A DNA stretch of 30,936 bases from Saksenaea vasiformis B4078 (GCA_000697055.1 JNDT01002205.1:1-30936); one strand, 5' to 3'; shown: positions 9,749 to 20,472, counted from the stretch's first letter. The notes: generated from the letters alone by a model not told the origin. Numbers and translations are program-made.

Positions 9749-12700
9749 ATGGAACCATCGCGCAAACGCATGCGACAAACAGATCCAAATGTCTCTGCTG
9801 GACATATACAATGCGATTGGTGCCTGAAATCTTTCAGAGAGTGCGTCTTTGCAAAACATAATCGCCAATGTATGCGAAAACATAATCGCCAATGTATGCG
9901 ATCTAATGCTCAGACTGAAACAAGTACAGGGACTGGGTTGGTTATTAATCAAATGTATCAGTATACACACAATACACGATCCTCCCCTCACAATAATATA
10001 AGCCAAAGTTTACCTGAACAAGCGGTGGATGCTGCCAATACCACCAGTCAACAGCAGGAAGAAAGTGTCAATGTCCTGCGAGCCAGACGTGCTCCATCTT
10101 CTCCAGTGAACATGGAAGTGGATTTACGAGTAATAGACATGAGAGATACGTTGCAAGATGGAGGCGCCAGTATCAGTGAACACAACGATCAGGGGATGAT
10201 GTTCGAACTGGATGATAATTATCACGACACAACTGACGACAGGGTTCACCAACAACTGTATTATGATTGCAGCAATAGCGATGAAGTTAGTGAAAGTGAT
10301 AATGAAGATACAGAAATTACTGATGTTAACGTCGATGCAAATAATGGAGGTATGCTCTAATACTTAGTTTGTGTGTGCCCGATTAACAATAGAGATAGAG
10401 ACCTCTTCAACCATTGGACCAAAGATCTACGAGTTTCCCAGATCCAATATTCTTGCGCAGCCAATTTACAAGTATAGTATCAGGCTACAGCAGTGCGTTA
10501 ACCAATACGCCATCCCATGAGCTGCGCATGAAGAACTATGAAGACTTATCAATGACACGCTAACGTCCATTGAACCTGGTACTGTATCCAGAGTTCTCAA
10601 TATCGCTCGGTTAACTTAAAAGGAATTGAAATGAGCAGATCATGAACATCTTCTTTCGCCCTACCTTTCATATCAGCTTTGCAGGCAACTGTATCCTGTC
10701 AAAGTCAGGCACATTCCCGTATGCAGAGAAGGCTGTATGCTGTTTGCAGAAGACATTCTTGACAGCTGTAAGTTCTGTGGGTCCCTCAAGAATAAGCCCG
10801 AAAACAACCAGCTGCCATATGCGACCATACAGATGCTCCCAATTGGAGATCAACTAGCCTCTATGCTGGCCGATGCACCAACAAGGAAGCTGCTAGCGTA
10901 TCGCCATGAAAGGCGCTATGAAGCCAACGTGCAGCAAGATGTCTTTGACGGATCTACCTACAGAAATCATATGAGAAATCTTTTTACTAGTGAATTTGAT
11001 ATCACTTTGGCTCTGTTTGTGGATGGCTTCCAACCATTTAAAGGTAGCAAACATTCTATGACTATCTTCCATATCATCATTTATAACATGAGCCCCTCAG
11101 TCTGGTATGATCATTTGAATCCTTGCGGCGATTAACATATATTACAGATATGAGATGCAGAATATGATACAGATATGTATTGCACCTGGCCCTAGGCGAC
11201 CTCGAGATCTGTGGTCTTTCCTTGATCCTATATGCCACGAATTGGAGATGCTGCAAGATCATGGGATGGTTGTGAAGATCTGGAATAGGCAAATATCTGT
11301 CAAAGTCCATCTCCTTCTTGCTTCTGGTGATATTCCGGCTGCAGCAAATTTAGCTAATCATGCCGGCCATCAATGTGGAAATGGGTGTCGCATCTGCTTA
11401 GCCGTCAGTGAGAGACCAGAGGGAAGCAGCAGGATGTACTTCTCAGAAAGAGATGGTCGTTCAGAATGGCGAACTGTAGAAAGCTATCAAACTGGTCAAG
11501 CAGTAGGTTACAAGTTCTGTTCTTCTTTTTGTGACTTCAGCTCACCATCATCAAGCATGGTATTATTAGCCCATCACGTTTTGCTTTTCTCAAGAGTTTC
11601 CATGGACCTGAGTTTTTTGGCCTTGATGAAATGCATTTGCTCAGTCATGGCATTAGTCACCAATTTTTTCTATTGATTCAAGGAAGATACACGAAACCTG
11701 AAGCCGAGAACCCTTTTGCAATCGATATCCAATCACTAGCCGATATTATGGAGAAGGTGGAACAATCAAGGAAATTCATACTGATAGCCTTTCAAGGATC
11801 ATGGAAGAATCTTTTGAATAGGTCAAAAGTGAAGGCTGTGGACTGGCTGGACTTCCTACTCTATGTAGTGCCAACCATGATTGTTGGCCGCATTCCCAAT
11901 GATGCAGCAAGGCTTGCCACTATGGCATTAGTACGCGCATATCAGCGCAGTCTCCAATATCGACTGCGAAAAACTGACATCATTGCTATCGAAGAGTAAG
12001 TCCTTCTTACTGTAGAATGCTAAATTATTGTGACAATAGTGATATACAGATATGGCACAGATATCTCCTGCAGCTCCTCAAAGAGAATATCCTCAGCGTA
12101 TCTATATTTATCCCGAATCAGCATTATCTGTCTCATGTACCCGACATAATTTGGAAGATGGGTCCTCTGTGATATCTCAGCGCTCGACCATTAGAGAGAA
12201 CCATCAGTAACTACAGTCGGATCATTTCCTCAAACAGTGCACCTGGATCCAATGCTGGTAATGTGATGGTCAGATTGGCAATGTCTAGGTATATAGAGCC
12301 TGCTCTATCTGAAGAGTCTTGCAATATAGCAGCAGTTCGTAACTGCCAAGACTCTCTAGCACCAGAGTTACGTGGTGTCGTGAGGGAGACATGTTTTAGT
12401 TCTATGAATATGATTGCAGGTATTTCTTCAAGGGCGTTGTATGGAGCATTACTGGCATTTCACAAGCGAATGGGATTGGAGGGCCCAATGACAACAGAAT
12501 TCAAGTATGCTAGCAACCTCTGGTGCAACCACAAAGTGTTTGGAAGTCTTTTGCAACACAAGGAGCGTAACCGCGCTGCATACTTCATACGCTTAAGTAT
12601 TGATGTGGACAGGTACAATACGTATGATGTTGTACGTTTCTGACATCTTGCTGTAGAAATGCGTTCAAGCGGAACAGTGAAGTTCTCTTCGAAACGAAGC

Positions 12701-12990
12701 ATTTCTTTGGGAGAGTATATTTTTATTTGGAACCATCTGAAAGGCCAGGGACCACACTTGCTGCTGTAGGCATCTACAAGACAGAAGTGGACGCGTTATC
12801 GAAGAGCATATACTACTATGCAAAGTCTGGCGATCAGCTGTTTGTTGTAGATTGCACAAACATTGATGACTTTGCTGGTAGTGTACGTGAAGACCCTCTT
12901 CATTTCAATGGCAAAAGTTATTGCATTTGGCCAGGCATGGTTTCTAGCAACTACAACCAGTCCACCCTCGGCGATAGAAAATACATATAA
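9749..12990 (+). pseudogene. Tnp2-type CACTA transposase of element D
   Basis: Six exons: 9749-10349, 10393-11104, 11148-11502, 11541-11995, 12040-12612, 12657-12990. All junctions are GT..AG and keep phase, giving about 1009 codons. Domains: N-terminal CDWC..H..C finger (partly duplicated); acidic region; knuckle CREGC..C..C; Tnp2 core (GHQCGNGCRICL, HGPEFFGLDEMHLLSHG); FIPNQHYLSHVPD and RPLERTI segment resembling the Tnp2-associated C-terminal region; tail ending WPGM...LGDRKYI. Nonsense codons: TGA at 10518, 10539, 10632 and 12170, TAA at 10617, and a TGA split across the 11104/11148 junction. All are one C-to-T change from CGA or CAA. Fragment A still has CGA at the 10518 position. Confidence 0.9.
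9853..9900 (+). repeat. Perfect 24-bp tandem duplication in the transposase zinc finger
   Basis: The 24-bp unit at 9853-9876 is repeated exactly at 9877-9900. It duplicates the H..C half of the finger (KHNRQCMR twice), offering two alternative His/Cys pairs after the CDWC. The frame is kept. Exact identity suggests a recent event. Confidence 0.93.
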
Positions 12991-13019
12991 TGTTTCAATA
13001 ATTGGCCAATAAAAGCTAC

Positions 13020-13178
13020 AAATACTATCGTGGAATTACATGATAATCCTAGGAACAGTTCTTTAGCTATCATAGAATTCCATGTAATATCATGGACTTA
13101 TATTGGAATCACTATCATGGAATAATCACGGAAAAGTGCATTTCTGTAATTATTTCCATGATTATTTTTCCTGTAGTA
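13020..13178 (-). repeat. Right subterminal repeat region and terminus of D
   Basis: Copies of ATCATGGAAT / ATTCCATGAT-like motifs recur here in both orientations, ending in TTTTCCTGTAGTA. The terminal base is A where CACTA ends have G. The region begins about 30 bp after the transposase stop. Confidence 0.72.
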
Positions 13179-13885
13179 TTCACTTTTGATAGGTTTGTAA
13201 TTCTCGCGTTATGCTTCAGGAACAATTTGAACTTCTGGACCAGATCTAGCCTCTGTTGGTCATTTTCGGCATCTTGAAACACCTGCTCAATTTCATAGAT
13301 TATAGCCAAACATTCTTCTTGAACACTTAAATCTGTTGATTTTGGATTCAGTAGTAGAGTAGTATCTATATAATTACAGTTAGTGAACGATATAAATTCT
13401 CAAATTACAGAACTTACACTCAGATGTAGAGAGGTGCCATTGTGTGGGGATGATTTCAAGAGGAATTTGACCTGAAGTTGGTAATTTGTACTGGCAGGGC
13501 AAGCCATAATTGATCAACAATGGACATGAACACTGGGAATCGCTTGAGGAACTAACGTCCTCAACTTGCAATTGGCATTTGTGCAGGTTCCTAAGCTCCC
13601 TTTTCACAGCATTGAGTGCAAAAAATGATATCTTTCCAAGGAGTAGTTGCATTGCATCCCAATGTACTGCATCATTAAGTGGCTGCTTATGCTTCTCAGA
13701 GAAAAATTCCCATCTCTCTTCTTCTGCCTAACATGTGATAAACAACTCTTGTTAATTAAATTTGCAATTATATAGGATACAAACAATCACAAGTTTACTT
13801 ACAGTTTTTCGCATCCAAATATCAATAGCATTGAATGTCTTCATCAAACTTCCAGTGGTGTCATGTCTGAGATATAATCTATCAC
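13179..13885 (-). pseudogene. MULE transposase gene, middle part: end of the transposase domain and SWIM zinc finger
   Basis: Reading leftward: exon about 13803-13885 (encoding HDTTGSLMKTFNAIDIW), intron 13728-13802, exon 13418-13727, intron 13366-13417, then exon 13365-13179, which continues into 8057 across element D. The middle exon ends in a SWIM-like finger, CSCPLLINYGLPCQY, in which the final His of CxC..CxH is Tyr, followed by IPLEIIPTQWHLS, typical downstream of SWIM in MULE transposases. The catalytic DDE part lies to the right of the outer gypsy insertion and is outside the window. Confidence 0.83.
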
Positions 13886-14024
13886 TGTGTCAATATAATA
13901 GACATGATCTCCGATCATATAAATACAGCCATAGCTAGTAATTAGTTCCTGGTTGACTTTTTTACTGAAATAAATGACACCCTTCAGTCTCACTGTACTT
14001 ATCAGTTCCAGTCACGACACAACA
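13886..14024 (+). repeat. Probable 5-prime LTR of the outer gypsy element (139 bp)
   Basis: It starts TGTGTCAATA and ends ACACAACA, with a TATAAATA box at 13918-13925. The right edge is supported by analogy: in both gypsy elements ...AACA is followed by a run of Ts and then ..GTGAAT. The left edge is less certain; it is placed where the MULE frame ends. The matching 3-prime LTR is outside the window. Confidence 0.55.
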
Positions 14025-14030
14025 TTTTTT

Positions 14031-14038
14031 TACAGTGA
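14031..14038 (+). promoter_or_regulatory. Putative self-primer binding site of the outer gypsy element
   Basis: TACAGTGA, 7 nt beyond the LTR end, is the exact reverse complement of TCACTGTA at 13990-13997 inside the LTR. It does not resemble an initiator-tRNA primer site (no TGG start). Confidence 0.5.
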
Positions 14039-14129
14039 ATACTACAACACACTCGATCACAAAAAAATCAAAAAACAAACCTTTATATTTTCGTTTAAAA
14101 ACAACAACAACAACAACAACTTAACAACA

Positions 14130-15347
14130 ATGTCTGCTATGAATGATAACATCAATCAGCAACCTGACACCACCATGAGTGAAAATGGAACGGAGCTCAA
14201 CTTGAGCAGTCTTTCAATCCAATCACAGCCTCAGAAACAACTCTCCGCTACCAGTTCCATTACCTCATCTGGTATAGTAAGCCCTGAAGGTAAAGCTTTG
14301 GCTGTGTACCGTGCATTGCAATCACAAGCTTCTGCTTGTGAGAATGAGTATCAGGACTTTGTCCTAAATCGTGCTGGATCTGGGGAAAGAACCAGGGCTC
14401 TCAATGCCCTACAAGAGGCCAAGATGGAAGTGGAAGCTTACCGCCAAGTTTGTAAGGTCAGCCACCTGAACTGTACTGAGTTTTTTACTTGGGAGGAGTT
14501 GGCTGCCAAGCAAGTGGCCATCAATAACAGGACCCAATCAGTGGATGGACCTTCTCCTTTGGAGGGCTACTATGTCCCTCACGATCTTCCTGTACTTCAA
14601 ATTGTGGGAATGCCACGCTGGCATAATGGTAAAATTGTGCACATCTCTGCTGAAATGTTTTTGAGAGCATTCAAAAAAGAGCTGCATGCTTGTAACTTGC
14701 CTGTGGAAGAACATTGGAAACGTCTTCTCCCTAAGTCTTTTGATGATGCTCAAATGATCTGGTTTGACAATGAAATGAGAAATTCGCCCTCGATCAGATG
14801 GCTCAAAATGTGCACCAAAATTGTGGATAAGTTTGACACACCTGAGCAGAAATTTCACAGTATGGAGACTGTTATCTGCATGCGCCAAAAAAGGGGAGAA
14901 CCACTTCAAACATATGTCTGGCGCTTCCACCAAAGAAGCATTGAAACTGGCTTGAATCAATATCACGTTCCAATGATAGTCGCTTTACTTTCATTGCTTG
15001 TACATAAGGATGAGGCGTTCAACTTGGTCTTGACTAAGTCTGGACCCAAATTTACAGAACAGTTGTTGGACAACATGTGCGAATACATCACTGGTTTGCA
15101 CTTTCAAAGTTCTGATTCTGAGAAGCGTTCCCATGAGAATGAGGGCAATAGTATCCATCTACATCACAAAAAGCAGTTCCACGGCAATAAGCCATTTGTG
15201 AGTGGTGTAAACCAATCCAGACACAATCCAGCTAATACTCAAAAAGCACAACAAAAGAAAAACGTATGCACATTTTGTGGCAAACTGTGGGCGCATGGCC
15301 ACACCTGTCAAGAATATTGGGACCACAAAGCCAAACAATATGGCTAA
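14130..15347 (+). CDS. gag: Gag protein of the outer gypsy element
   Basis: The ATG at 14130 follows a (CAA)n leader, and an in-frame ATG at 13974 lies inside the LTR and is not used here. The product has 405 residues. The N-terminal 60 residues are Ser/Gln/Asn-rich. The centre has the capsid-like retrotransposon gag pattern (HWKRLLPKSF, MRQKRGEPLQTYVWRFHQR). The C-terminus carries a zinc knuckle, CTFCGKLWAHGHTC (C-x2-C-x7-H-x-C). A TAA at 15345 ends it, but the same frame continues into protease, so the stop is either a gag-pol boundary or a CAA-to-TAA mutation. Gag would form the virus-like particle that packages element RNA. Confidence 0.88.
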   Translation: MSAMNDNINQQPDTTMSENGTELNLSSLSIQSQPQKQLSATSSITSSGIVSPEGKALAVYRALQSQASACENEYQDFVLNRAGSGERTRALNALQEAKMEVEAYRQVCKVSHLNCTEFFTWEELAAKQVAINNRTQSVDGPSPLEGYYVPHDLPVLQIVGMPRWHNGKIVHISAEMFLRAFKKELHACNLPVEEHWKRLLPKSFDDAQMIWFDNEMRNSPSIRWLKMCTKIVDKFDTPEQKFHSMETVICMRQKRGEPLQTYVWRFHQRSIETGLNQYHVPMIVALLSLLVHKDEAFNLVLTKSGPKFTEQLLDNMCEYITGLHFQSSDSEKRSHENEGNSIHLHHKKQFHGNKPFVSGVNQSRHNPANTQKAQQKKNVCTFCGKLWAHGHTCQEYWDHKAKQYG

Positions 15348-15478
15348 GCCAAGGTCAACTGGTCAGCACACCATGTTGTAAACAACATAGACTTCGATGA
15401 TGCCTTGCCTTGTAAGTTATCTCATAATGGTCAAATTGACACAAAAGAAAACGAGTTGACACAAATGCTGATTCATGT
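15348..15478 (+). pseudogene. pol: Outer pol, start of the protease region before the inner insertion
   Basis: The frame of outer gag continues without a stop after the TAA to LTQMLIH at 15478, where the inner gypsy inserts. It resumes at 20716/20721 with VTIEGQRVKALLDGG. Confidence 0.75.
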
Positions 15479-15718
15479 TGTGGTAAATCAACAACAGTTA
15501 TGAGAGACAACTCTCTACTTATACTTTCTCAATTACATGCTATAAGAGCAGGTCAATGAATTACAACTATCAATCGGAGTCCATAATATAGTCAGAAAGG
15601 GAAGACGTTTATCCAAAGTTATAAATATTGACCCATCACAATTTCTAAATAAACACGACTCTCATGATACTTCTCGATTGTCTACATTATTGAACCTTTA
15701 AAAACCAAGTTTATAACA
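15479..15718 (+). repeat. 5-prime LTR of the inner gypsy element
   Basis: It runs from TGTGGTAAATC to TTTATAACA. A TATAAATA promoter box lies at 15620-15627. The segment TCATGATA at 15662-15669 is TCACGATA in the 3-prime LTR. Confidence 0.95.
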
Positions 15719-15723
15719 TTTTT

Positions 15724-15731
15724 TATCGTGA
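15724..15731 (+). promoter_or_regulatory. Putative self-primer binding site of the inner gypsy element
   Basis: TATCGTGA starts 6 nt after the LTR and is the exact reverse complement of TCACGATA in the LTR (20659-20666 in the 3-prime copy), about 42 bp downstream of the TATA box. The sequence is not tRNA-like. Confidence 0.5.
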
Positions 15732-15760
15732 ATTGTTCAACAACAACAACAAGAAGCAAA

Positions 15761-18700
15761 ATGCAAAGAGAAAACTCGCCCTCCAAAGATTTCAGCACCT
15801 CCCCTCTGTCCGACATTGAGGTTGAAATGGACGACATCCAGGAGAACAGCACCCAGGATGACAAGCCCACCCCCGCCTTTGATGAAGGAAAACTGGAGGA
15901 GACGTTGAAGAAACGTGTGGATGAAGCCACGTCCCGCGTGATGATGGCCCTGGCAGGAAATGATGAGCAGGAGAAGAGCCAGGCACAGGCTGCCTTAGAC
16001 AAGGCTAAGAAGGATTGGGAGATCTTTGCAGACGCCCAGTCTCTTCGTACCCATGTACACAGCACTAGCTGTAATGGGGAAAAGGCCAAAAGGAAAGACA
16101 AGGACGACAAGTTCATACCTAAGAAACTACCAGCTTTTCAGCTAAAGACAGGGCCACTACATGACCCAACGAAAAAGAGACATGAGTCCATTCAGGATTT
16201 CATTGATGAATTTGGGATGCCATTGAAGGTGCATGGTTTGTCTTTGGATAGACATTGGGAGCGTTTGTTCTAGATGATGTATAATGTGAGACAGCGTTCC
16301 TGGTTCCAGCGCACCATGGCGAACTGTAACCTAACATGGGTCCAAGCCAAACGCCTGCTTATGGAAGAGTTTGGCAACTCCTACTACGTGGGGCGCAAAT
16401 GGTACGAGTTGTGCAACATTAAGCAGGAATGCAATGAATCAGTAAGGACATTTACTGAACGATTCCAAGACATTGCATATGAAGCTGGAAAGGACAACGG
16501 AGAAGAACTGGTGTGGAACTACGTGTCCTCATTAAGAAAGAGCATAAGAGAAAAGGCGTGGTCTGCATTGACTAACCATTTTGGTATGCAACCCCCCACC
16601 AACCTTGTGAAAGTGTTGCAATTGATCGTTGCAACTTGCAGTGAAGAGGCGGACATGGACGCCATTCATGGTGAGGAGCCATCAGTGCATAATGAGAATG
16701 GCAAGTGCCATGCCCACTACCCAGCGAAGGACAGCTTCGAGGGAGGAGCTAAAAAAAGTAAGTATGCGCAGTACCCTATTCACCCTCGTGGTAGCCATAG
16801 GCGCAACGAATGCCATGCTCTCAAAGAGCTTGTACAAGAAGAGATGGGCGCGAAACATGGCAACAACATGCTGAACAAGAAGTCTACAGGGCAACCCGAC
16901 CTCTGTAGACATTGTAAAAAAGTGCCATATTTCTCTGGTCATAAATGTGACGAGTTTTATGTATACAAGCGCGGACTCAAGAAAGAAGAGAATGCAAAAA
17001 ACTTCCTGGTCAACCGATCTGCAGGAATTCTAGTCCAATCTATGGATCAAGATCTAAAAGACATTGACATGGATAAATTGGACTTGCAAATGAAAGGTAA
17101 GCACCTTAATGCAGATCATACGTACGATCTCACTGACGCATTCTATGTGCCTATCCTTATCCAGAATGAGCGTGAACTTGCACTCGTGGACACTGGGGCC
17201 AACGCATCATACATAGAACCATCGTCAGTAGATAGACTGAGCCTTCGTTCAAAAATAAATAAATCGATCGTTAAAGATCAGCAAAATATCCAGTTAGCAT
17301 CCAAAAACTGCACTGCACCAAACCTCGGTATAGTAAAAGGCGTAGAGATCATTTATAGAGGTAAACGCATACAGCATGACTTTGTCATAATGGATCTAGC
17401 ATTGGATACAAAGATTAGCATTGGCACTGATCTAATGTCAAAGTTGAGAATTGCACTGACAGGCCTCACAACTTCTTGGAATGACATGTCAAGGGAACAA
17501 GAGAACATAGACATACCAGATGACACACCCGAGCCAAATAATTCCCCTGCGGGAACATCCACAGAGTGGACAGATTTTATGACCACCATTCAGCCTACCA
17601 TAGAGGCCAACGAAAGCATCCCTAAAACATCGTTTTGTACAGTGCCTGAATCAGTCATCCATATTGACACTCTGGAAGGAGTTACATCATGGAGACGTCA
17701 ATACCCTCTACCTGAGGTGTATTGAGAAAAAATAAGAGAAACTGTGGAAACATGGTTAAAGGATGGTACAATTGAAGAAGTGCAAGCCAATTCAGAATGG
17801 AATAGTCCATTGACACTGGCACTGAAAAAAGATATGTTTGGTAAATACACCGATCGCCATCCTTGCCTGGATCCTAGGCATATCAACAAATTGTTAAAGG
17901 ATGACAGATATCCTCTACCTCTCATACGAGATATCTTTCATACATTACAAAATGCAGCAGTCTTTACCACGCTTGATTTAAAAAGTGCATTTCATCGATT
18001 TGAGGTGTACAAACCAGACAGGCCCAAAACTACATTCACGACGCCAGATGGTCGTCAATATATGTTCCAAGGTTGTCCATTTGGTTTGAAACCCATCTCA
18101 TCCAAATTCCAATGCGTCATGCACATCGTTTTCAAAGACATGCTGTTTGTCACTACTTTCGTGGATGACATTGTGGTATTCTCTAAAGACATGGCAGAAT
18201 ACACTAACCATGTTCGTATGGCTATCTCTAAACTCACAGAGGTCAATCTCATACTCAACCCCAAAAAATGCTACTTCATGCAAAAGTCAGTATATCTCCT
18301 CAGATTCTGCATATCCAAGAAAGGAATCTCACTCGACATGCGCAAAGTCAGCAATCTCCAAGAATGGCCAATATCCCAGGTGGGTAAAGATATCCAACGC
18401 TTTCTCGGCGTCATCAACTACTTTTGGGAACACATTCCCAATGTCTCAATGCTCACTGCACCACTCGACTGGTTGCATAACGCTGACTCTCTCAGCACAC
18501 AGTGGACTGAACAGCATACTACATGCTTTAACTACCTTAAGGAAGTGCTATTGCAAGCACCCATCCTCCAATATCCAAACATGCACCATCCCTTCATGGT
18601 TGCCACAGACGCCTCTAACGCAGGCATTGGCACAGTATTGTATCAGGTCATCAACAATGAGACACGACACATTGCTTTCATGGCACGTGCTCTTTCTAAG

Positions 18701-20119
18701 AGTGAAAGAAATTACTCCACAACAAAGCGTGAATTACTTGCCGTCGTGTATGCTCTAACAAAATTCCACAAATACTTATGGGGCAACAAGTTTACCTTGT
18801 ACACCGACCACAAATCACTCACATATCTGTACACACAGAAACAGTCCAACGCCATGATGATCAATTGGCTGGATACTCTTCTCTCGTATGATTTCGAGGT
18901 CATCCATATTCCAGGATTGGACAATATTTTGCCTGACCAGTTGTCTCGTCTTTTTCCTCTGGCAAAAGAACTGGAAGGGGGTAATGAAGGCACAGAGCAA
19001 AATGGTCCTCGCATCCTTATCAACCGAAATATCACCAATTTAACAATAGAAGAAATGTTTACACCTCCTGAAGACGAAAGAAAGAACCTGCTAGAACAAG
19101 CGCACTCTTTTGGACACTTCGGAGCAGAAGCAATGGTGAACGCTCTACACAATGATGGAGTTAATTGGAGTAATATGCATAGAGACGCTGTTAAAACAGT
19201 ACAAGAATGCCAAGAGTGTCAACGACATAACATCGCAAAAAAGGGTTTTCACCCTCTACGACCTATACACGCATACCTCCCTGGTGATCACTGGGCAATC
19301 GACTTAGCAGGTCCTTTCACGACCTCTCACACAGGTAATCACTACCTTCTCATCATGGTTGACATATGCACACGATTCTGTGTTTTGAGAGCTATCCCAG
19401 ACAAGAAACAAACTACAGTTGTAGGCGCTGTCATCAATGTATTTTGTGATTTCAGTTTTCCCTGCTACTTACAATCGGACAATGGAAAAGAGTTCGTTAA
19501 CACACTCATGACAAAACTGGCAGAAGAATCAGGCTTCAAGCACTGACTCGCAACGCCTTACCATCCAAGAGCCAATGGCGTAGCAGAACGCTGGGTACAA
19601 ACATCAGTAAATGTGATCAGTAAATACACTAAAGGAGCAAACAAAGATTGGGACTTGTATGTACCAAGCGTACAACTTGCACTCAACAACAAAGTAACCA
19701 AAAGACATGGGTCGTCGCCATATAGTCTTATGTTCGCCAGAGCAATGAATGGCTTTAAAGACTATGCACAAGATCCAAATGTACCAGCACTCACAAACAA
19801 GGAACTCCTAGATCGCATTGAACATATGGCAGATGTGGTATTTCCAGCTATCGCTGAAAGGACACAAGCCCTGACAAATGCACAAAAAGGAAAATTTGAT
19901 AAGAAATTTATGATGGTAAAATTCCCGCCAAACAGCCAAGTCATGATACGTGAAATGAAGCGCAGCAAACTGCAGCCCGCTTATGAAGGTCCATACACTG
20001 TGGTACATGAAACCAAAGGTGGATCCTATGTTTTGATGGATGAGCAAGGTCTACTTATGTCACGCGACTATGCACCATCTCAACTCAAACTCATCTCACA
20101 AGATGAAATCGTAGGCTAA
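15761..20119 (+). pseudogene. gag-pol: Gag-pol polyprotein of the inner gypsy element
   Basis: A single frame of about 1450 codons runs from ATG 15761 (after a CAA-rich leader; GTG 15728 is not the start). Domains: gag with coiled coil and capsid-like region to about 16900; zinc knuckle CRHCKKVPYFSGHKC near 16910; aspartic protease LVDTGANASYI near 17190; RT from about 17800 (FTTLDLKSAFHRF, CPFGLKPISSKFQ, catalytic FVDD near 18160); RNase H (ATDASNAGIG near 18605, TDHKSLTYL near 18805); integrase with HHCC finger near 19100-19240, DLAGPF, DNGKEF and YHPRANGVAER. Stops inside: TAG 16271, TGA 17723, TGA 19544, each one C-to-T step from Gln or Arg; the last replaces the Arg before LATPYHP. Not autonomous as it stands. 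Confidence 0.95.
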
Positions 20120-20142
20120 ACGGTAAGAATGTTCAAACAAGT

Positions 20143-20420
20143 GTCAAAGAGTATTATACAATACAAGCCATCATAGGACACAAGGAGATATCTAAAGGGA
20201 AATACATGTACTGAGTCTGATGGGAAGGATATAGTGAAAAAGATGACACATGGCAAACGCCAGACACTTTTAGTAGCCCAAAAACGATCTCAGACTATTG
20301 GGAGAGACTGGATACCAGACATCCTAATGAAAGCAAAATCATACAGCAGAAAGACACAACAAAAAGAACAAATAATGCCTCAAAACAACCCGTTCATCAA
20401 AGTAAGCGTCTGAGAAAATA
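20143..20420 (+). pseudogene. Chromodomain and basic tail of inner integrase, out of frame
   Basis: In the frame one step from gag-pol, the sequence encodes YYTIQAIIGHKEISKGKYMY, then V.WEGYSEKDDTW and a helix ending SDYWERL. That is the chromodomain pattern of chromoviral integrases. TGA codons at 20212 and 20218 stand where Arg-type residues fit (YxVxWxGY). A single-base indel near 20120-20140 separates it from the integrase. A Lys/Arg-rich tail follows. Chromodomains steer integration toward marked chromatin; the intact parent element was probably a chromovirus. Confidence 0.8.
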
Positions 20421-20463
20421 AGTACAACACCATGTCAAAAAATACCTGGTCATAACTGAACCT

Positions 20464-20472
20464 GGAAGGGAG
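20464..20472 (+). promoter_or_regulatory. Polypurine tract of the inner gypsy element
   Basis: GGAAGGGAG lies 3 nt upstream of the 3-prime LTR, the position used to prime plus-strand DNA synthesis. Confidence 0.75.

Larger units (their letters stand above)
8058..13178 (+). mobile_element. CACTA transposon D (5121 bp) inserted in the MULE gene
   Basis: The left end is CACTATGGGAAAAG. The right end on the reverse strand is TACTACAGGAAAA, with the first base mutated from C. The 3-bp duplication TTC (8055-8057 and 13179-13181) flanks it, as expected for CACTA elements. Removing the element plus one TTC restores an uninterrupted MULE reading frame (LSKV then KIGISKPKG). It contains an accessory gene on the minus strand, a transposase on the plus strand, and subterminal repeats at both ends. 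Confidence 0.92.

Noticed and set aside
11503..11540. Frameshift in the D transposase
   Set aside because: A 38-bp intron (GTAGGT..TTCAG) restores the frame exactly, and copy A has the same intron at 318-355.
13974..14129. N-terminal extension of outer gag from ATG 13974
   Set aside because: This ATG lies inside the LTR and the extension runs through the leader and (CAA)n tract. The start at 14130 matches the layout of the inner element.
15719..15735. tRNA primer binding site after the inner 5-prime LTR
   Set aside because: The sequence is T-rich and lacks TGG complementary to the CCA end of a tRNA, so a tRNA-primed mechanism is not supported.
16271..16273. TAG between gag halves as programmed readthrough
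   Set aside because: It lies in the middle of the capsid-like region, not at the gag-pol boundary, and fits CAG-to-TAG decay like the other stops.
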